Positions 1 through 12,212 of a stretch of 64,000 nt of DNA are shown here, piece after piece. The stretch's first letter is position 1. Each line of letters begins with the position of its first letter. Under the pieces are notes generated by a model. It had not been told where the DNA came from. It saw only the letters and a program-made list of their open reading frames with translations, and made no database searches. The DNA comes from Tomocerus qinae. Lineage: Eukaryota; Arthropoda; Collembola; Entomobryomorpha; Tomoceridae. The position numbers and the translations under genes are program-made. The stretch lies in the NCBI GenBank assembly GCA_020055645.1, contig CM034546.1, positions 137,351,875-137,415,874 of the forward strand. The letters are read 5' to 3'.

Positions 1-750
1 TTTTTATATCAACAGACATCAGTCAGACAAACCCCTGCAAAGTTTTAATGTTTGCTTCTAATGTCGTATTGCGAGAAATAACTTTTAACATCGGGCTGAA
101 TAAATTCCAATCAAGTTACTATATACTCAGCACATGTGGCCTTCTCCGTTTTCCAGCACAGAAATAATTTTATTATTTTCCCTGACTAACATGAGCTCAC
201 GTTCTTACTATAATATTCATACTAAATATAATAAAAGCAATTCTAGGTATTGTGGATAATATTGTACTACGTATGCTCCTTTGCTGTCTTGTGTATTTTT
301 AAGTCTGTATGAAATTAAATTGTCCTATATCTGATATTTCCTCTTAATAAAACTTTTAGATATAGATAAATAGTCAACATACCTAATGTAACAAGCGCAA
401 GCACTGAATCTAGAAGCGAAAACAATAGTAACCATTGCCAAAAAGTCGAGTAGTAACTTCATATAAAGGTAGCCCCTCCACTAGTTTAGGATTTAGAGAA
501 GAAAAACCAACGACTTCGACAATTACTCATTATAGAACGAAACCCATTGTTGTAAAAGGGAATTGAGATAGTCAGTGAACACATTATCAAGTTTTGTGAC
601 CATCTTATTTCCAAAGAATAATCTTAAAACATTCAAAATATTGGTTTCTTTTATTTGAGTTCAAATTTGCCATTATTATAATTCTTCAATATAAACAAAG
701 CCACTTAATGAGAATACCTGTCCGTAATAAATAAGAGTACCTAGCCCATA

Positions 751-2062
751 ATGGCGACCACTAGCCTCTCCATGTTGTTGTTGCACGCCCTAATTCCATT
801 TTTCAAAATTTATGTTAATACTTTCTACGCCTCACCCTTTCGTATTTCCTTAATCAACTATCGGTTCTACTTTACCACTAGTAACTTTAGAATAGCTATT
901 TGGATTGCTATTCAGTATTGCGGCTTTCTTGTAAACTTGGCCACTATAAATATTTTATTGGTGCAAATATTTAGTCCATCGCTTTCAATTCTGCAATTTG
1001 TGTTATTTCTTCTCACCGCTATAATTCTTTCAACGTCGCAATATTTGAGTTATATAATTATGTCAAGAAGACATCACGTTTGTTACACCATTAATAGTGC
1101 AGTTCACATGGAGACAAGTCTATATGGTAAAGTAAATAAAAATAACTCAAAATAATTTTCTATGAAAATAATGACAAAAATAAGTTTTATTAATTGAAAA
1201 TATGCAAATTTAAACAAGTAAATGATTATAGATTGTGAATTAATGCATTGCAGAAAACTACAGACATCCAAGAGAATTGTGGCGTTTCCAAGAATACAAA
1301 CCTGTGGTCACCATCTTCAAAATGCTTACTGCAATGGGAATTATAACCTCAATTTTGGGATCTGTAATACTCACCGTGGTGGAATTCAGTCCAATGGTCT
1401 ACATGCTTCGACTATTTCATATGGATTATGTTGTCATCCGAATACTTTTGGCTCCATTAATAGGATTTGCAGTGATACACTTATGGTTTCCCGTGTTGTT
1501 CATTATATATATTTGTATAATTTATTGCATGGCTTATAACTTTTGGTTAAACCTCCTAGTTCCTAAATTTCGTACAGAAAAGGCTTTAAATGTGAAATAT
1601 GGCAAAACCGAAATGTTTTTTCTAAATAATCCCGCAGAAGCTTTTAAAATGTATAGAACATTAAGAGTTCTTAGTCTGGATATTAACTATTTGCTGGTTA
1701 AACCTATTTCACCAATCGCGTTATTACTGGCTGGCTTGTTGAATGTTTTCTGTAATTTTGTTTGTGTCAGAATGATGGATATGATGCCATTCTATATGTA
1801 TATAGCATTTCCCCTTCTTGACTTCATGGTTGTTGTCATTCTAGCATTAGTCATCACTCATATGACTTTAATGAACACAAAATCTATATTGTGTATTAAA
1901 GGGTGGAAGAAATTACAAGACCCGCACATCCGAAGAGTTGTCCGCAGTATGCGTGAATTGCGCATTAATGTTGGGCCATTCTTCGTCATGAAAAGATCTA
2001 CCACTTTCACATTCCTTGAAGTCATTGCATCTACTACTATGGATATGGTTGTGTCGGTATAA
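751..2062 (+). CDS. Gustatory-type seven-helix chemoreceptor, copy 1 (intact)
   Basis: Two exons: 751-1126 (donor GTAAAG) and 1254-2062 (acceptor TTGCAG). The junction is phase 1 and gives 394 aa with a TAA stop, the normal length for arthropod gustatory receptors. The product is very hydrophobic, with about seven candidate membrane spans, no signal peptide, basic loops such as MSRRHHVC, and a C-terminus ending FLEVIASTTMDMVVSV where the last helix of this family lies. Such receptors are membrane ligand-gated channels in sensory neurons; ligand unknown. The start ATGGCGACC is conserved in the two neighbouring copies, which supports it. Family assignment rests on length, topology and the YRTL..L....N segment before helix 5; sequence identity to named receptors could not be tested. 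It is the only copy here with an unbroken reading frame. Confidence 0.72.
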
Positions 2063-3300
2063 ATGTGTCGGCGCATGAAAAGTTATTTTAACTTACTGAA
2101 AGCGCCCCTTATTGAACTTTCAGTCCAAGGGATTTAAAAAGCTTAAAAGTTTCCAAATGCTATTAGGTAACACCCTCCCGATTAAATTAGTGGATACGCA
2201 TAATATGTGCCTGATCGGCACAATATCCAATACGTATTATTTTGCTGGAAGCCTACCGTTCGAAATTGAGTCACGCATGGTGAGGGCTACTAGTAATTAA
2301 AATTAGTCTATGATAATTAATTATGACCCACTAACTCAAGTTTGCACTTTCTTAATTGTAGATATATTCTATTGCTTTACGAACTAAATAAATAACAATC
2401 TACCTATTCTGTTGCTTATTTAATCAAATCCAGATTTTATCGCATCGTTTCTTGATTACTTGAACTACTAACAATGCATGATGGTGCTACTGCTACTTTT
2501 ATAATATTACAACAGTATTACGCTTACTTCTAAACGTACACCTTTCATCGTTTTTCATACAACGTTATGCGATAGCTCGATTGAAAGCTGATGGGCCAAT
2601 AAACATTACTAAACAGGTTAAAGTTGTCCCCTGAGAGGAAAGCGGGTGAAAAATATGAACTACTCTACTGTCTGCTATTACATTTATGTTTTGCAATGTT
2701 TTATTAGCATTTGTATCGTTTTGGGTCACTATGTGGTTCAGCTCACTTTGCTTTTTCCAACTTGGTATTTTATAAAATGTTCTTTTAACTAATGTTTATA
2801 ATTTATATTTATTTGAAAATTATTCAACACTTATAGAATTCTACTTTTAGAGATCCCTTCTTTTAATACCTATACTCAATACTCACTAGCACACTTGGAA
2901 AACTAAACATTCTGTATTCTCTCAAGTGTAGGTATGCTGTCTATAATATTACAAGGATAATTATCTATATCACCATAAATAAAATGCAATTACATGGACA
3001 TCTTGCACAAGGAGCGGGGAATAACTGATGCTGACAGCTGAATATATTATATCTAATTGTGTTTATCTCACATTGCAGCTCCCTTATTCTAGCTTTTATT
3101 ATAATTATACTATGCTTATTTATGTGGAGAAAGAAGAACAAAAATACAACCATAAAAGGAATAACAATCGAGAAACTAGACATGTCATTTAATTATCCTT
3201 CTTTTCAGTATAACATTTAAAAGGAGGAACGTATCAAATGTAGAATAGGAGACTGGATATACTATAAATTTTTTGATAGATAGTTTCAATATTATAATCT
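2063..3300. other. Intergenic, no gene recognised
   Basis: The first 80 bp after the stop resemble the 3' flanks of the other two receptor copies. The rest is AT-rich DNA with only short chance ORFs on both strands. I see no exon with plausible splice sites. Confidence 0.5.
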
Positions 3301-3955
3301 ACTAGTGAACCCAGCTAATGGGCGAATCCAACACTCAAGAGAATTTCAGCAGGCCACCCATAACAGTAATAAAAAATTCCGAAATATTATCGTTTTTTTC
3401 ATTAGGTTATTATGTTAATCACTACTGTTATTTAATTCTACAAAAAACGTAATCTGGCACAAAGAAATCAAAAGGGGTAGTAAAAAGTAACATCCAGCTC
3501 TACTAAAAATGCTAAATAAGTTTGGCGATATAGCAGCACCATTTTGTATTAGGTTTTGAAATGTTAATTAATACGCACATTACGATCATTACAAAATGTC
3601 CCTTTTCGCTTATCATTTCCATTCAATCACCATTAATCAACTTATGTAAATTTCTATTATTGTTCTGATTGTTACAATAATATGAAATAACCCATTTCAT
3701 TGGTTTAGAGGGAGTGGACATGCGCATTTTGCTTTTAAGGAACGTGCACATATTACGTGTGCAGTTGATGGGAGGAGGCGATGCCCAAAAGTGTTACAGT
3801 CAGCACTTGCGTCGCACATGAGGGAGGGGGTTTTACGTTAAGTAATATATGCAGGTTCCCTAGGCTCTCCTACCAGATATAGATATATAGATAGATAGGT
3901 AGGTAAATTGATTGCTTTATCACAGTCTGTGGTTATATATTAGAAGAATAGGTAA
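3301..3955 (-). mobile_element. Interspersed repeat family A, copy 1 (Helitron-like)
   Basis: Read on the minus strand, the copy starts near 3955 (TTCTAATATATAACCACAG), passes the family core (GGTAGGAGAGCCTAGGGAAC, GCAAGTGCTGACTG, CTTAAAAGCAAAATGCGCAT) and ends TTAGCTGGGTTCACTAGT at 3301. The same start, core and end occur at about 27374, 28160 and 49085-50028. A CTAG-T end, a TC-containing start and no clear target duplication suggest a non-autonomous Helitron, but a 3' hairpin close to the end is not convincing, so the class is provisional. Confidence 0.5.
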
Positions 3956-4449
3956 TCTCTTATTTTGCAATACATACATTTTATTTACATGAATATCATT
4001 ATCATAGCCACATTTATATCATATCAGTAAAAAACATTTATGTTTAAATGTAAAGACAATGGCATCACAAAATTACAGGCATAGAATAATTATTTAATAC
4101 GTTTACTAATAGACTTCTATTTCACCTTAAGATTATATCCTATAAATGTGAACCCTCATGGTTGCAAATAATTACCAGCCTTGTTACAAAAATAAATAAT
4201 GAATCATTACATTTTACATTACAGGTCATAAATTAATGATGCTTTCTAGGTACAATTGTATTACTTTAGGCGGTTGCTCGCAAAAATACTAATAGGAAAA
4301 CTTGCTTAAATATTTATGTCCCGCACAAAATAAATGTTTAGTTAGGAAACTAATACAATCTAAATTATTAAGTTCAGCCCGTGCAATATTTAACGCGGGT
4401 ATTTGATCCATATTTACCGTGCTTCATGTTAAACGGCAGTTGACCCCAG

Positions 4450-4702
4450 GATTAGTTTGGGAGTCACGACCATCCTCACAATTGTTACACACATTTACAG
4501 CATCAATCAGTCTACTCCTCCAGTTTCTTACACCAAAGCCCTAAATATTTTCACAGGAACGTGCGAATGTTTGGTTGTTGCTGCCCTCATCGAGTTTTCT
4601 TTAATCAATAATAAATTCAAAAAATACCAAAGGAGAAAAGTTGCAGGAAGTAAAAGTGGAACATGGAGAAAAAGCGGAAAAGGAAGAAAAGAAAGAAGGT
4701 GA
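4450..4702 (+). pseudogene. Orphan exon of a Cys-loop ligand-gated chloride channel
   Basis: After an acceptor (TTGACCCCAG) the frame reads ISLGVTTILT, the second (pore) helix of GABA/glutamate/glycine-type chloride channels, then PPVSYTKALNIF and CLVVAALIEFSLIN, the TM2-TM3 loop and third helix. A short basic stretch follows and ends at TGA (4700-4702). I find neither the upstream ligand-binding and TM1 exons nor a TM4 exon nearby, and the exon sits between two chemoreceptor copies. It is therefore most likely a relic or transposed fragment; a gene with very distant exons is the alternative. Channel homology is strong by motif, the pseudogene status is inferred. Confidence 0.6.
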
Positions 4703-5804
4703 AAGTGGAATGCGGTTTAAATTAATAAACAAAAGGAAAAGCAGCATATTCGGTCACATTCATATAATAGTTATCTGTTAAGTCTGTTATGATTAGCATA
4801 GAGACTTTTAGTATTGTAAGTCATATGTTGTTGGGAAGCATCCACCGACCAGTGCCAATAATATATATATCTCGTGTATATTAGTTGACTTGACTCGTTT
4901 GACACTTTAATAAAAAGCAATAATAGCTTCAACTTCAACCACAATTGTACGTGGAAAAGGAAGAAGCAAAACGCCTCCTATCTTAACATAGTATTGTATA
5001 TACCAATATTAAATATACCGAAATAAGTGAAAAACAACTTTGCAAATGGACAAAGAGAGCTGTGTTGACATCGGTCAGTCAAACCCCTGCAAAGTTTTAA
5101 TGCTAGCTTTAATTTCATTTCATCTAATGTCGTATTGCGGCAAATAACTTATCATCGGGCTGAATAAATCACAGTCATGCTACTATACTCGGAATAATTG
5201 CCCTTCTCCGTTCTCCAGCACAGAGATAATTTTATTATTGAATATCCCTGAATAATGTGAGCTTACGTTCCTACTAAACTAAATATAATAAAGCAATATT
5301 GTGGATAATATTGCTCTAAATACCCTCCTCTGCTGTGTTATATTTTTTTTAACTATGTCAAATTACATTGACCAATTCCTTCTAAAATATTTCTCTAAAT
5401 ATAACTTGTGGATATAGATAGATTGTCAACATACCTAATGAAATAAGCACTGAACCTGGAAGCGAAAGACAACACAGTAATTCGTTGCTAAAAGGTCGAG
5501 TAATAACTTGTCAATAAAAGGTAGCTTCTCGCTTTATATTTCCACTAGTTTAGAATTTAGAGACGGCAAGCAAATTACTACGACAAATTTCCATTATAGA
5601 ACTAAGCCCATTTTTGTAGAAAGGAATATTCATGTGAACATCATATTATCAAGTTATTGTGACCGTCTTATTTCCAAAGAATAAAAACCTTCACAGTATT
5701 GGTTGCATTTAATTGAGTTCAATTTTAATACGCAACTCTTCAATATCAACAAAACCCCCTCGCTAGAATACTCTTCTGTAATAATTAAAGGCACCTGCCC
5801 CAGT

Positions 5805-6100
5805 ATGGCGACCGCGACCACTAGCTTCTCAATTTCGTTGTTACACTCCCTAACTCCATTTTTCAAACTTTATGTTGATACTTTATATGCTTCGCCATTT
5901 AGTATTTCTTTAACCAACTATCGGTTTTACTTTATTAATAGTAGCTTTAGAATAGCTATTTGGATTGCTGTTCAGTATTGCTGCTTTATTGTAAACTTGA
6001 CCTTGCTCAATATTTTATTGGCGTCATGAAAAGATCTACTACTTTCGCATTCCTTGATGTCGTTGCATCGACTACTATGGATATGGTTTTGTCGGTATAA
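5805..6100 (+). pseudogene. Gustatory-type receptor copy 2, internally deleted
   Basis: ATG at 5805 opens the same exon 1 as copies 1 and 3, and about 70 codons are preserved. At about 6023 the sequence jumps from the part equivalent to position 950 of copy 1 directly to the part equivalent to about 1987, removing the rest of exon 1, the intron and most of exon 2 (about 1 kb). The junction shifts the frame and a TGA follows at once (6027-6029). The last 75 bp up to TAA at 6100 are recognisable as the C-terminal coding end in another frame. The deletion is confined to this copy, so it arose after the duplication. No functional receptor is possible. Confidence 0.85.
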
Positions 6101-6581
6101 AAGTGTCAGCGCATGAAAGGTACTTTTACTTTGGTACTGAAAATCGCCCGTATTGAATTTTTTGTCCAAAGAATTGTGCCACAATTCTGAAAACAGATAG
6201 TTTCAATTAGAAGGTACCTAAATAAAAAATGATTAGCTTGGTTGCATATAAGGATGAATATAATGTATATAATTGTAATGTCTAGATTAGCGAAACGTTT
6301 TATTCTCCTCTTTCTTGCTTCGGTTAAAACAAAACTTCTGCTCACTAATTCCTTGATTAATGTGGAGCTTTAATAATCTTCTTTGCTTTAACGGCTTTGA
6401 ACTTCAAGAATAATTTAATTTTTTTGGTGGGAGCAATGTCTCCATCCATTGTAGGTGATTGATTGATTCAAATTGATTGTCTTCCCAGACACTTTTCCCA
6501 CTAAAAAAATTTAAAAACTAATATATAGTCGTTACGATACGGTCGATACGTTACGTTTATTGCACGTAAAAGCGCAGAAGC

Positions 6582-6805
6582 TATATCGTCCCTTAAGGAT
6601 TGAAAACGCTTCTATCCACTTTTAGATTGATACAGGAAAAAGCAATTAATCCATTTTTTGTTTGGTTAGGAAAAATCCTACATCCATACGTTAGTTATTG
6701 AAGTTAGGCTATTTCCTGCAATAAACGAAAAATGGATATTATAGGCTTTTTCCTGTACCAAACAAAACATGGATATTGACTTTTTCCTCCCTTAAAGGAC
6801 GATAT
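6582..6805. mobile_element. Repeat family D, copy 1 (MITE-like)
   Basis: About 224 bp bounded by inverted ends: ATATCGTCCCTTAAGG on the left and CCCTTAAAGGACGATAT on the right. The interior (GTTAGGCTATTTCCTGCA) is shared with a shorter copy at 61000-61127, and a single end occurs near 10468. No coding capacity. Confidence 0.6.
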
Positions 6806-7744
6806 TTGTTTCCACTTGAATCTATATTTCTTTACATTTTAGAATAGAAATATGAGAAAATTAGTATGGCGTGGTTATCTAAATGGAGCTTTAGTGCACA
6901 TTATTGTATGTTTTTTAAAATAATTAATAAACCCAAGTCGGGTTTTCTGCCATAAACCCAAGAAACCCCAACCCATAAATAACCCGACCGACAACCCTGA
7001 TTGTCTGATTATGAATTAATGAGTTGATTGAGTGGCATGCATAGGTCAACTGAAAATACATTTGCTGTTTAAAATGTTGATGAACAAAATCTTTAAAATA
7101 ATTAACAGGATAGGATAATACTGCAAGATAATCTGTTCGCATTTATTTATGCATATAAAGAATAAGTTTGTTATATGGTTGTATTATGTTTCCCTATTTT
7201 TATATTTCGTCTGTTTTTCGTGTCGTCTGACTGACTAAATTGTGTATTTTATTACAAAAGCTTAAACCAAAATTGTACATGGAAAAGGAAGAACCAAAAC
7301 GCCTCCTATCTTAACAGTATTGAAGTTCCCTATAATAAAAATATACCGAAATAAGAGAAAAACAATTCTGGCGAATGTGGCGAATGACCAAAGAGAGCTG
7401 TGCCGATATTTTTATATTAACAGACGTCGGTCAGTCAATCCCCTGCAAAGTTTTAATGTTTGCTTTAATTGCATTTAATGTCGTATTGCGGCATGCAAAT
7501 ACTTTTACCATCGGGCTTAGTCTCAGAAATGCTCATAAAATGTGGCCTTCTCCGTTCTCCAGCAGAGGAATAATTGTATTATTGAATTTCCCTGCCTAAC
7601 GTAAGCATACGTTCCTACTATAATATTCATATTAAATATAATAAAAGCAATTCTAAGTATTGTGGATAATATTATTCCTCCCTTGCTCTGTTTTATATAC
7701 TTAAAACTATGTCAAATTAAATTGTTGATTTTCTGATCAGAGTA

Positions 7745-8050
7745 TAAAGTCGGCATGCCGTAAATTATTTTCAGATGCCGCCTGCCATAAAAGCCGTCAA
7801 ATACATTTGACGGCGCAGACAGTATACTGGTAATATTCAATTAATTGATGTACAAAAAATATAAATTCGATGACATTATAATAAACGACATTCCTATATG
7901 TATAAAACGAGTTTTCACTTTTCAAGTCTATAAAACCACTTTTAAAGTGTTATTTCTCATTTCCCAGCTCAATTTATATATAAAATAGGTAAAAACATTA
8001 AAAAATAATTTACGGCATGCCGCCAAATACCAAATTGAATTTACGGCACG
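7745..8050. mobile_element. Repeat family B, copy 1
   Basis: The left end AAGTCGGCATGCCGTAAATTA is mirrored at the right by TAATTTACGGCATGCCG. The same ends occur at 47405-48090 and a terminal fragment at 61245-61293. Terminal inverted repeats without an ORF suggest a non-autonomous DNA transposon. It lies inside the upstream region of receptor copy 3 and is absent from units 1 and 2, so it inserted after the duplication. Confidence 0.6.
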
Positions 8051-8541
8051 CTCCACCCCTTGTTTCTGATATTTCGTTTGTCAATACAACCTTTGGTATA
8101 TAACTCTTACTCTTGGATGTAGATATATAGTAGACTTAACTTACCTAATGTAATAAGCACTGAATTAAGAGGAGAAAGAAAATAGTAATTCGTTACTAAA
8201 AACAGTCGAGTAGTAACTTCATATAAATAGAGCTGGTGGTAGCCTCTCGCTTTCCATTTCCACTAATTTAGATTTTGGAGACGGCAAACCAACGACAACA
8301 ACAATTTTCCATTATCCATTGTTTTAGAAGGGAATCGACACAGTCAGTGAACATCATAACAAGTTATTGTGACCGTCTCATTTCAAACAAATAATTTTAA
8401 AACCTTCACAATATTGATTACCTTTAATTAAGGTCAACTTTGATATAATATTATAACTCTTTGATACCAACAAAGCCCCCTCGTTTGAACACTCTTCGGT
8501 CATAAATAAGGGTTTCTAGCCCTAAGGGCACTTATCCCACT

Positions 8542-9860
8542 ATGGCGACCACGACAACTAGCCTCTCAATGTTGTTGCTGCACGCCCTAATTCCATTTTT
8601 CAAAATTTATGTTAATACTTTATACGCCTCGCCCTTTCGTATTTCTTTAATCAACTTTCAGTTCTACTTTACCACTAGTAGCTACAGAATAGCTATTTGG
8701 ATTGCTGTTCAGTATTGCTGCTTTCTTATAAACTTGGCCGCTCTAAATATTTTATTAGTGCAAATATTTAGTCCTTCACTTTCAGTTGTGCAAATTGTGT
8801 TCTTTCTCCTCACCGTTATAACTCTTTCAACGTCGCAATATTTGAGTTATATAATTATCTCAAGAAGACATCACGTTTGTCACACCATTAATAGTGCAGT
8901 TCACATGGAGACAAGTCTATATGGTAAAGTGGATAAAAATAACCCAAAATAATTTTCAATGGAAATAATGACTAAAATAATTTTTATTTAATTGCAAGTA
9001 CGCAGATCTAAACATTTAATTGATTATAGATTGTGAATTAATGCATTGCAGAAAACTACCGACATCCAAGGGAATCGTGGCTTTTCCAAGAATACAAACC
9101 TGTGGTCACCATCTTCAAAATGCTTACTGCAATGGGAATTGTAATCGCAATTTTGGGATCTGTATTACTCACTGCAATGAAATTCAGTCCAATTGTCTAC
9201 ATGCTTCGACTATTTCATATGGATTATGCTGTCATCCGAATACTTTTGGCTCCATTATTAGCATTTGCAGTGATACACTTATGGTTTCCCGTGTTGTTCA
9301 TTATATATGTTTGTATAATTTATTGCATGGCTTATAACTTTTGGCTAAACCTCCTTGTTCCTAGATCTCGTACAGAAAAGAATTTAAATATGAAATATGG
9401 CAAAACCGAAATGTTTTTTCTAAATAATCCCGCAGAAGCTTTTAAAATGTATAGAACATTAAGCGTTCTTAGTTTGGATATTAACTATTTGCTGGTTAAA
9501 CCTATTTCACCAATATTTTTATTTCTGGCTGGCTTATTGAGTGTTTTCTGTAATTTTGTTTGTGTCAAAATGATGGATTTGATGCCATTCTATGTTTATG
9601 CAGTATTTCCCCTTTTAGATTTCATGATTGTTGTGATTCTAGCATTAGTCATTCCTTACATGACTTTAATGAACACAAAATCTATATTGTGTATTAAAGG
9701 GTAGAAGAAATTGGAAGACCCGCACACCCGAAGAGTTGTCCGCAGTATGCGCGAATTGCGCATTAATGTAGGACCATTTTTCGTAATGAAAAGATCTACC
9801 ACTTTCACATTCCTTGAAGTCGTTGCATCAACTACTATGGATATGGTTTTGTCGGTATAA
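8542..9860 (+). pseudogene. Gustatory-type receptor copy 3, late nonsense codon
   Basis: Exons 8542-8923 and 9052-9860 with the same splice sites and phase as copy 1. The frame is open until TAG at 9702-9704, where copy 1 has TGG (Trp). Past that codon the frame stays open and homologous to TAA at 9858-9860, so this one base change is the only lesion seen. The truncated product would lack 52 residues, including the final helix, so function is unlikely. Lack of further decay suggests a young pseudogene, or a segregating or sequencing-error stop. Otherwise the protein is about 85-90% similar to copy 1 by eye. Confidence 0.8.
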
Positions 9861-9960
9861 AAGTAATGGGGCATTAAAGGTACCTTTACTCACTGAAAGC
9901 GTCTTCATTGAACTTTGTGTTCAAAGAATTGTGTCAAACTTTTGACTCTCACGCATCGTT

Positions 9961-12212
9961 TACTGCACTCCAACACTCCAACCTGAACAATCACTAGTTT
10001 GTATTCAAAATAAAATCGATTGGTTTATTCGTCATTCCTGCTCCTTTGTTTGAGGTCATTATTTCGATAAATATCTCTAATATGTCTACCTACGTAATTG
10101 CATTTGGTTGTATTTATATATTATATATATACATAATATTATATTTATCTTGGTTCGAACCCAGACTATAAGTCAAATAATGAAATAGGTTGTGACTTTT
10201 CTTTTGAGAATAACATAACGTGTTCGATTATGGACTCGGCTCTTAACATTCTTCACGCCTACGTCTATGACAGCACTTATTATTGTTCTCGAAAGGAAAA
10301 GCGCCCCTTTGCCTTTTTAATTGTTTAATTCAATGATTGAGGAATGACTCAATAAATACTTTCGCTAAAGGAACGTATATCTTATCAAATTACCGACGCA
10401 TACAAAGCATTGATGTTTCCCCCCAACATCCAAATTGTCCAAACAAATCCAAACAAATTGGAGAACCATATTGTCCCTTAAGGAACCATTTAGCCTAAAT
10501 CCACTAAATGTTAATTAGGATTAATTGGGTTAAGTTAAGAATGTACTTATTGTGACACCTGGGAGAGAACAGCTATAGGCTGTCCAGAATTCGTCAATAA
10601 AGCTTACCGATACCAATAATATTCACATGTATATATTCTAAGTTTATTATTTGCAAGTCTACCATGTTTCATCATTTATGACTATAACATCGCGTGTTAT
10701 GAAATAATGTGGAATTTTTAATTTCTGCTTTCAAAAGGAAATCTAAAATTTTATATTTCAATTTTATCCCGATTTAGTGAGATTTAATTTCTTTTAATTT
10801 TGTAGTTGAAAAGTATGTAATTCACTTAGAAAATTCAATTAGAAAACTATTCTGGAATTCCCAACAAAGAAAATGGCGAGAAAAACCAATTTGATCGATG
10901 AAGATTAAGTCAAATGTCAAAAAGATATTTCGTTTAATTTAAACTTACACATCAATTTATGCGTTGACAGATCTGATTAACAAGGGAGGACAGAGAAATT
11001 GTTTTGGGGAGGAGTCCAACAGTCACACGTAATAAAGTTCCTATCGTATAGATCGACACATCAAAAAATGTCCATCGGGGTTGAGTGTTGAAACCATAGA
11101 AGTGGAAACTACTCTCATTGGATAGCGTATCGGTATACAAAACCATATTTGTAAAATGTACAGTTTTAAAGTTAAGGTCAATTTTTAAAAATGTAGGATT
11201 CAAATTTTCTCAGCAACTACCCTACGAATTGGAATGAAAGTTAGTGGAGGGCTTCATTGATGTTAAACTCCATGACATGATTGAATTTCCCCAATCGAAC
11301 TTTAAATTTTTGAAATAATTAAGATCTACATGATAGGAAAATAGGAACTCTGTACTATTTTGAGAATACATTTTCTTTTTCTTAAATTTCGAGTGAGTCC
11401 AGACCCCGCAGAACTCCCCTAGCTTTTGCCCTTTGATGATTACTAATAGAAAGCAAGGAGCTTCGGTTGCTGACTGCTGAGTAATTTCTCCGTCCTCACT
11501 TAGCATAAGCGTTAAATGAAAATATTACTCGTCCATCCAATTTATTATCGAATGTGACAACCGTTCAGTTAGTATGGTGAGGTGTTTAGATTAACTTACA
11601 AAACGAGTTCATCATTTTGTCTTGTCACGGCAGGCATCATGCTTTGTCGTGATTAAGTATATATTATGCATTCGGACAATTTGAATACCTTTTTCATTAG
11701 TGTACACTTTTAGCGCTGAATCGTTTTATGCACAACCCAAAGGAGAACGACTCCTTATTGAAATAACATTCCAGGTAAATAGAGCCATTTTTCATGTCTG
11801 TTTAGTTGACATAAAAGACTACCTACTAATTATGTTTTTAATTAAAATTTAGGCATTGGCTTTATTTACAGAATGACAATCTTTCTCCTACGGAGAGTAT
11901 TTAATTTTATCTCCAGATTCTGTTGTTGCATAAGAATTAAAAATTTTAAAATGCTTCATGCTAATAATAGTCAAAATTCTTTAGCAACTTTCATTTCATT
12001 AGTTCCCTTATCTATTGACAGTGATGCTTTCAATTCACTTAGGACTCAACCTTTGAACGTGTAGTGTACTTATTTTGATTGTCTGTCTAGGTAAGGTTTA
12101 TGTGACTGCGGAAATAAATTAACATTTTGCATCAATGTTCCAGTTTGCTTTTGTTCATTAAGCAGTAAATGCAGAGAAATTGTAAAACGGTAATTTAAAT
12201 TTACAGTTTAAA
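9961..12212. other. Intergenic, no gene recognised
   Basis: Contains a family D end near 10468 (TGTCCCTTAAGGAACCATTTAG) and AT-rich DNA. Minus-strand ORFs at 10952-11203 and 11222-11506 are open but carry no motif I know and have no obvious splice partners. A 63-codon ORF at 11873-12064 is also unrecognised. Confidence 0.4.

Larger units (their letters stand above)
1..9960 (+). repeat. Three-copy tandem array of a gustatory-receptor gene unit
   Basis: A unit of about 2-2.6 kb occurs three times in direct orientation: about 1-2130, 4930-6180 and 7262-9960. Each starts with the same upstream DNA (the motif CCCCTGCAAAGTTTTAATG at about 31, 5084 and 7440, then ATGTCGTATTGCG and TTCTCCGTT.TCCAGCA), continues to the same exon 1 (ATG at 751, 5805, 8542) and ends in the same 3' exon tail. 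The copies differ by small indels and substitutions throughout, so they are diverged paralogues and not assembly duplicates. Spacer DNA with other repeats separates them. Confidence 0.85.

Noticed and set aside
10120..10175. tRNA box-B-like GGTTCGAACCC
   Set aside because: No matching box A, acceptor stem or anticodon arm around it.
10952..11506. Two adjacent minus-strand ORFs (83 and 94 codons)
   Set aside because: Open but without any recognisable motif, start context or splice sites; could be old repeat DNA.
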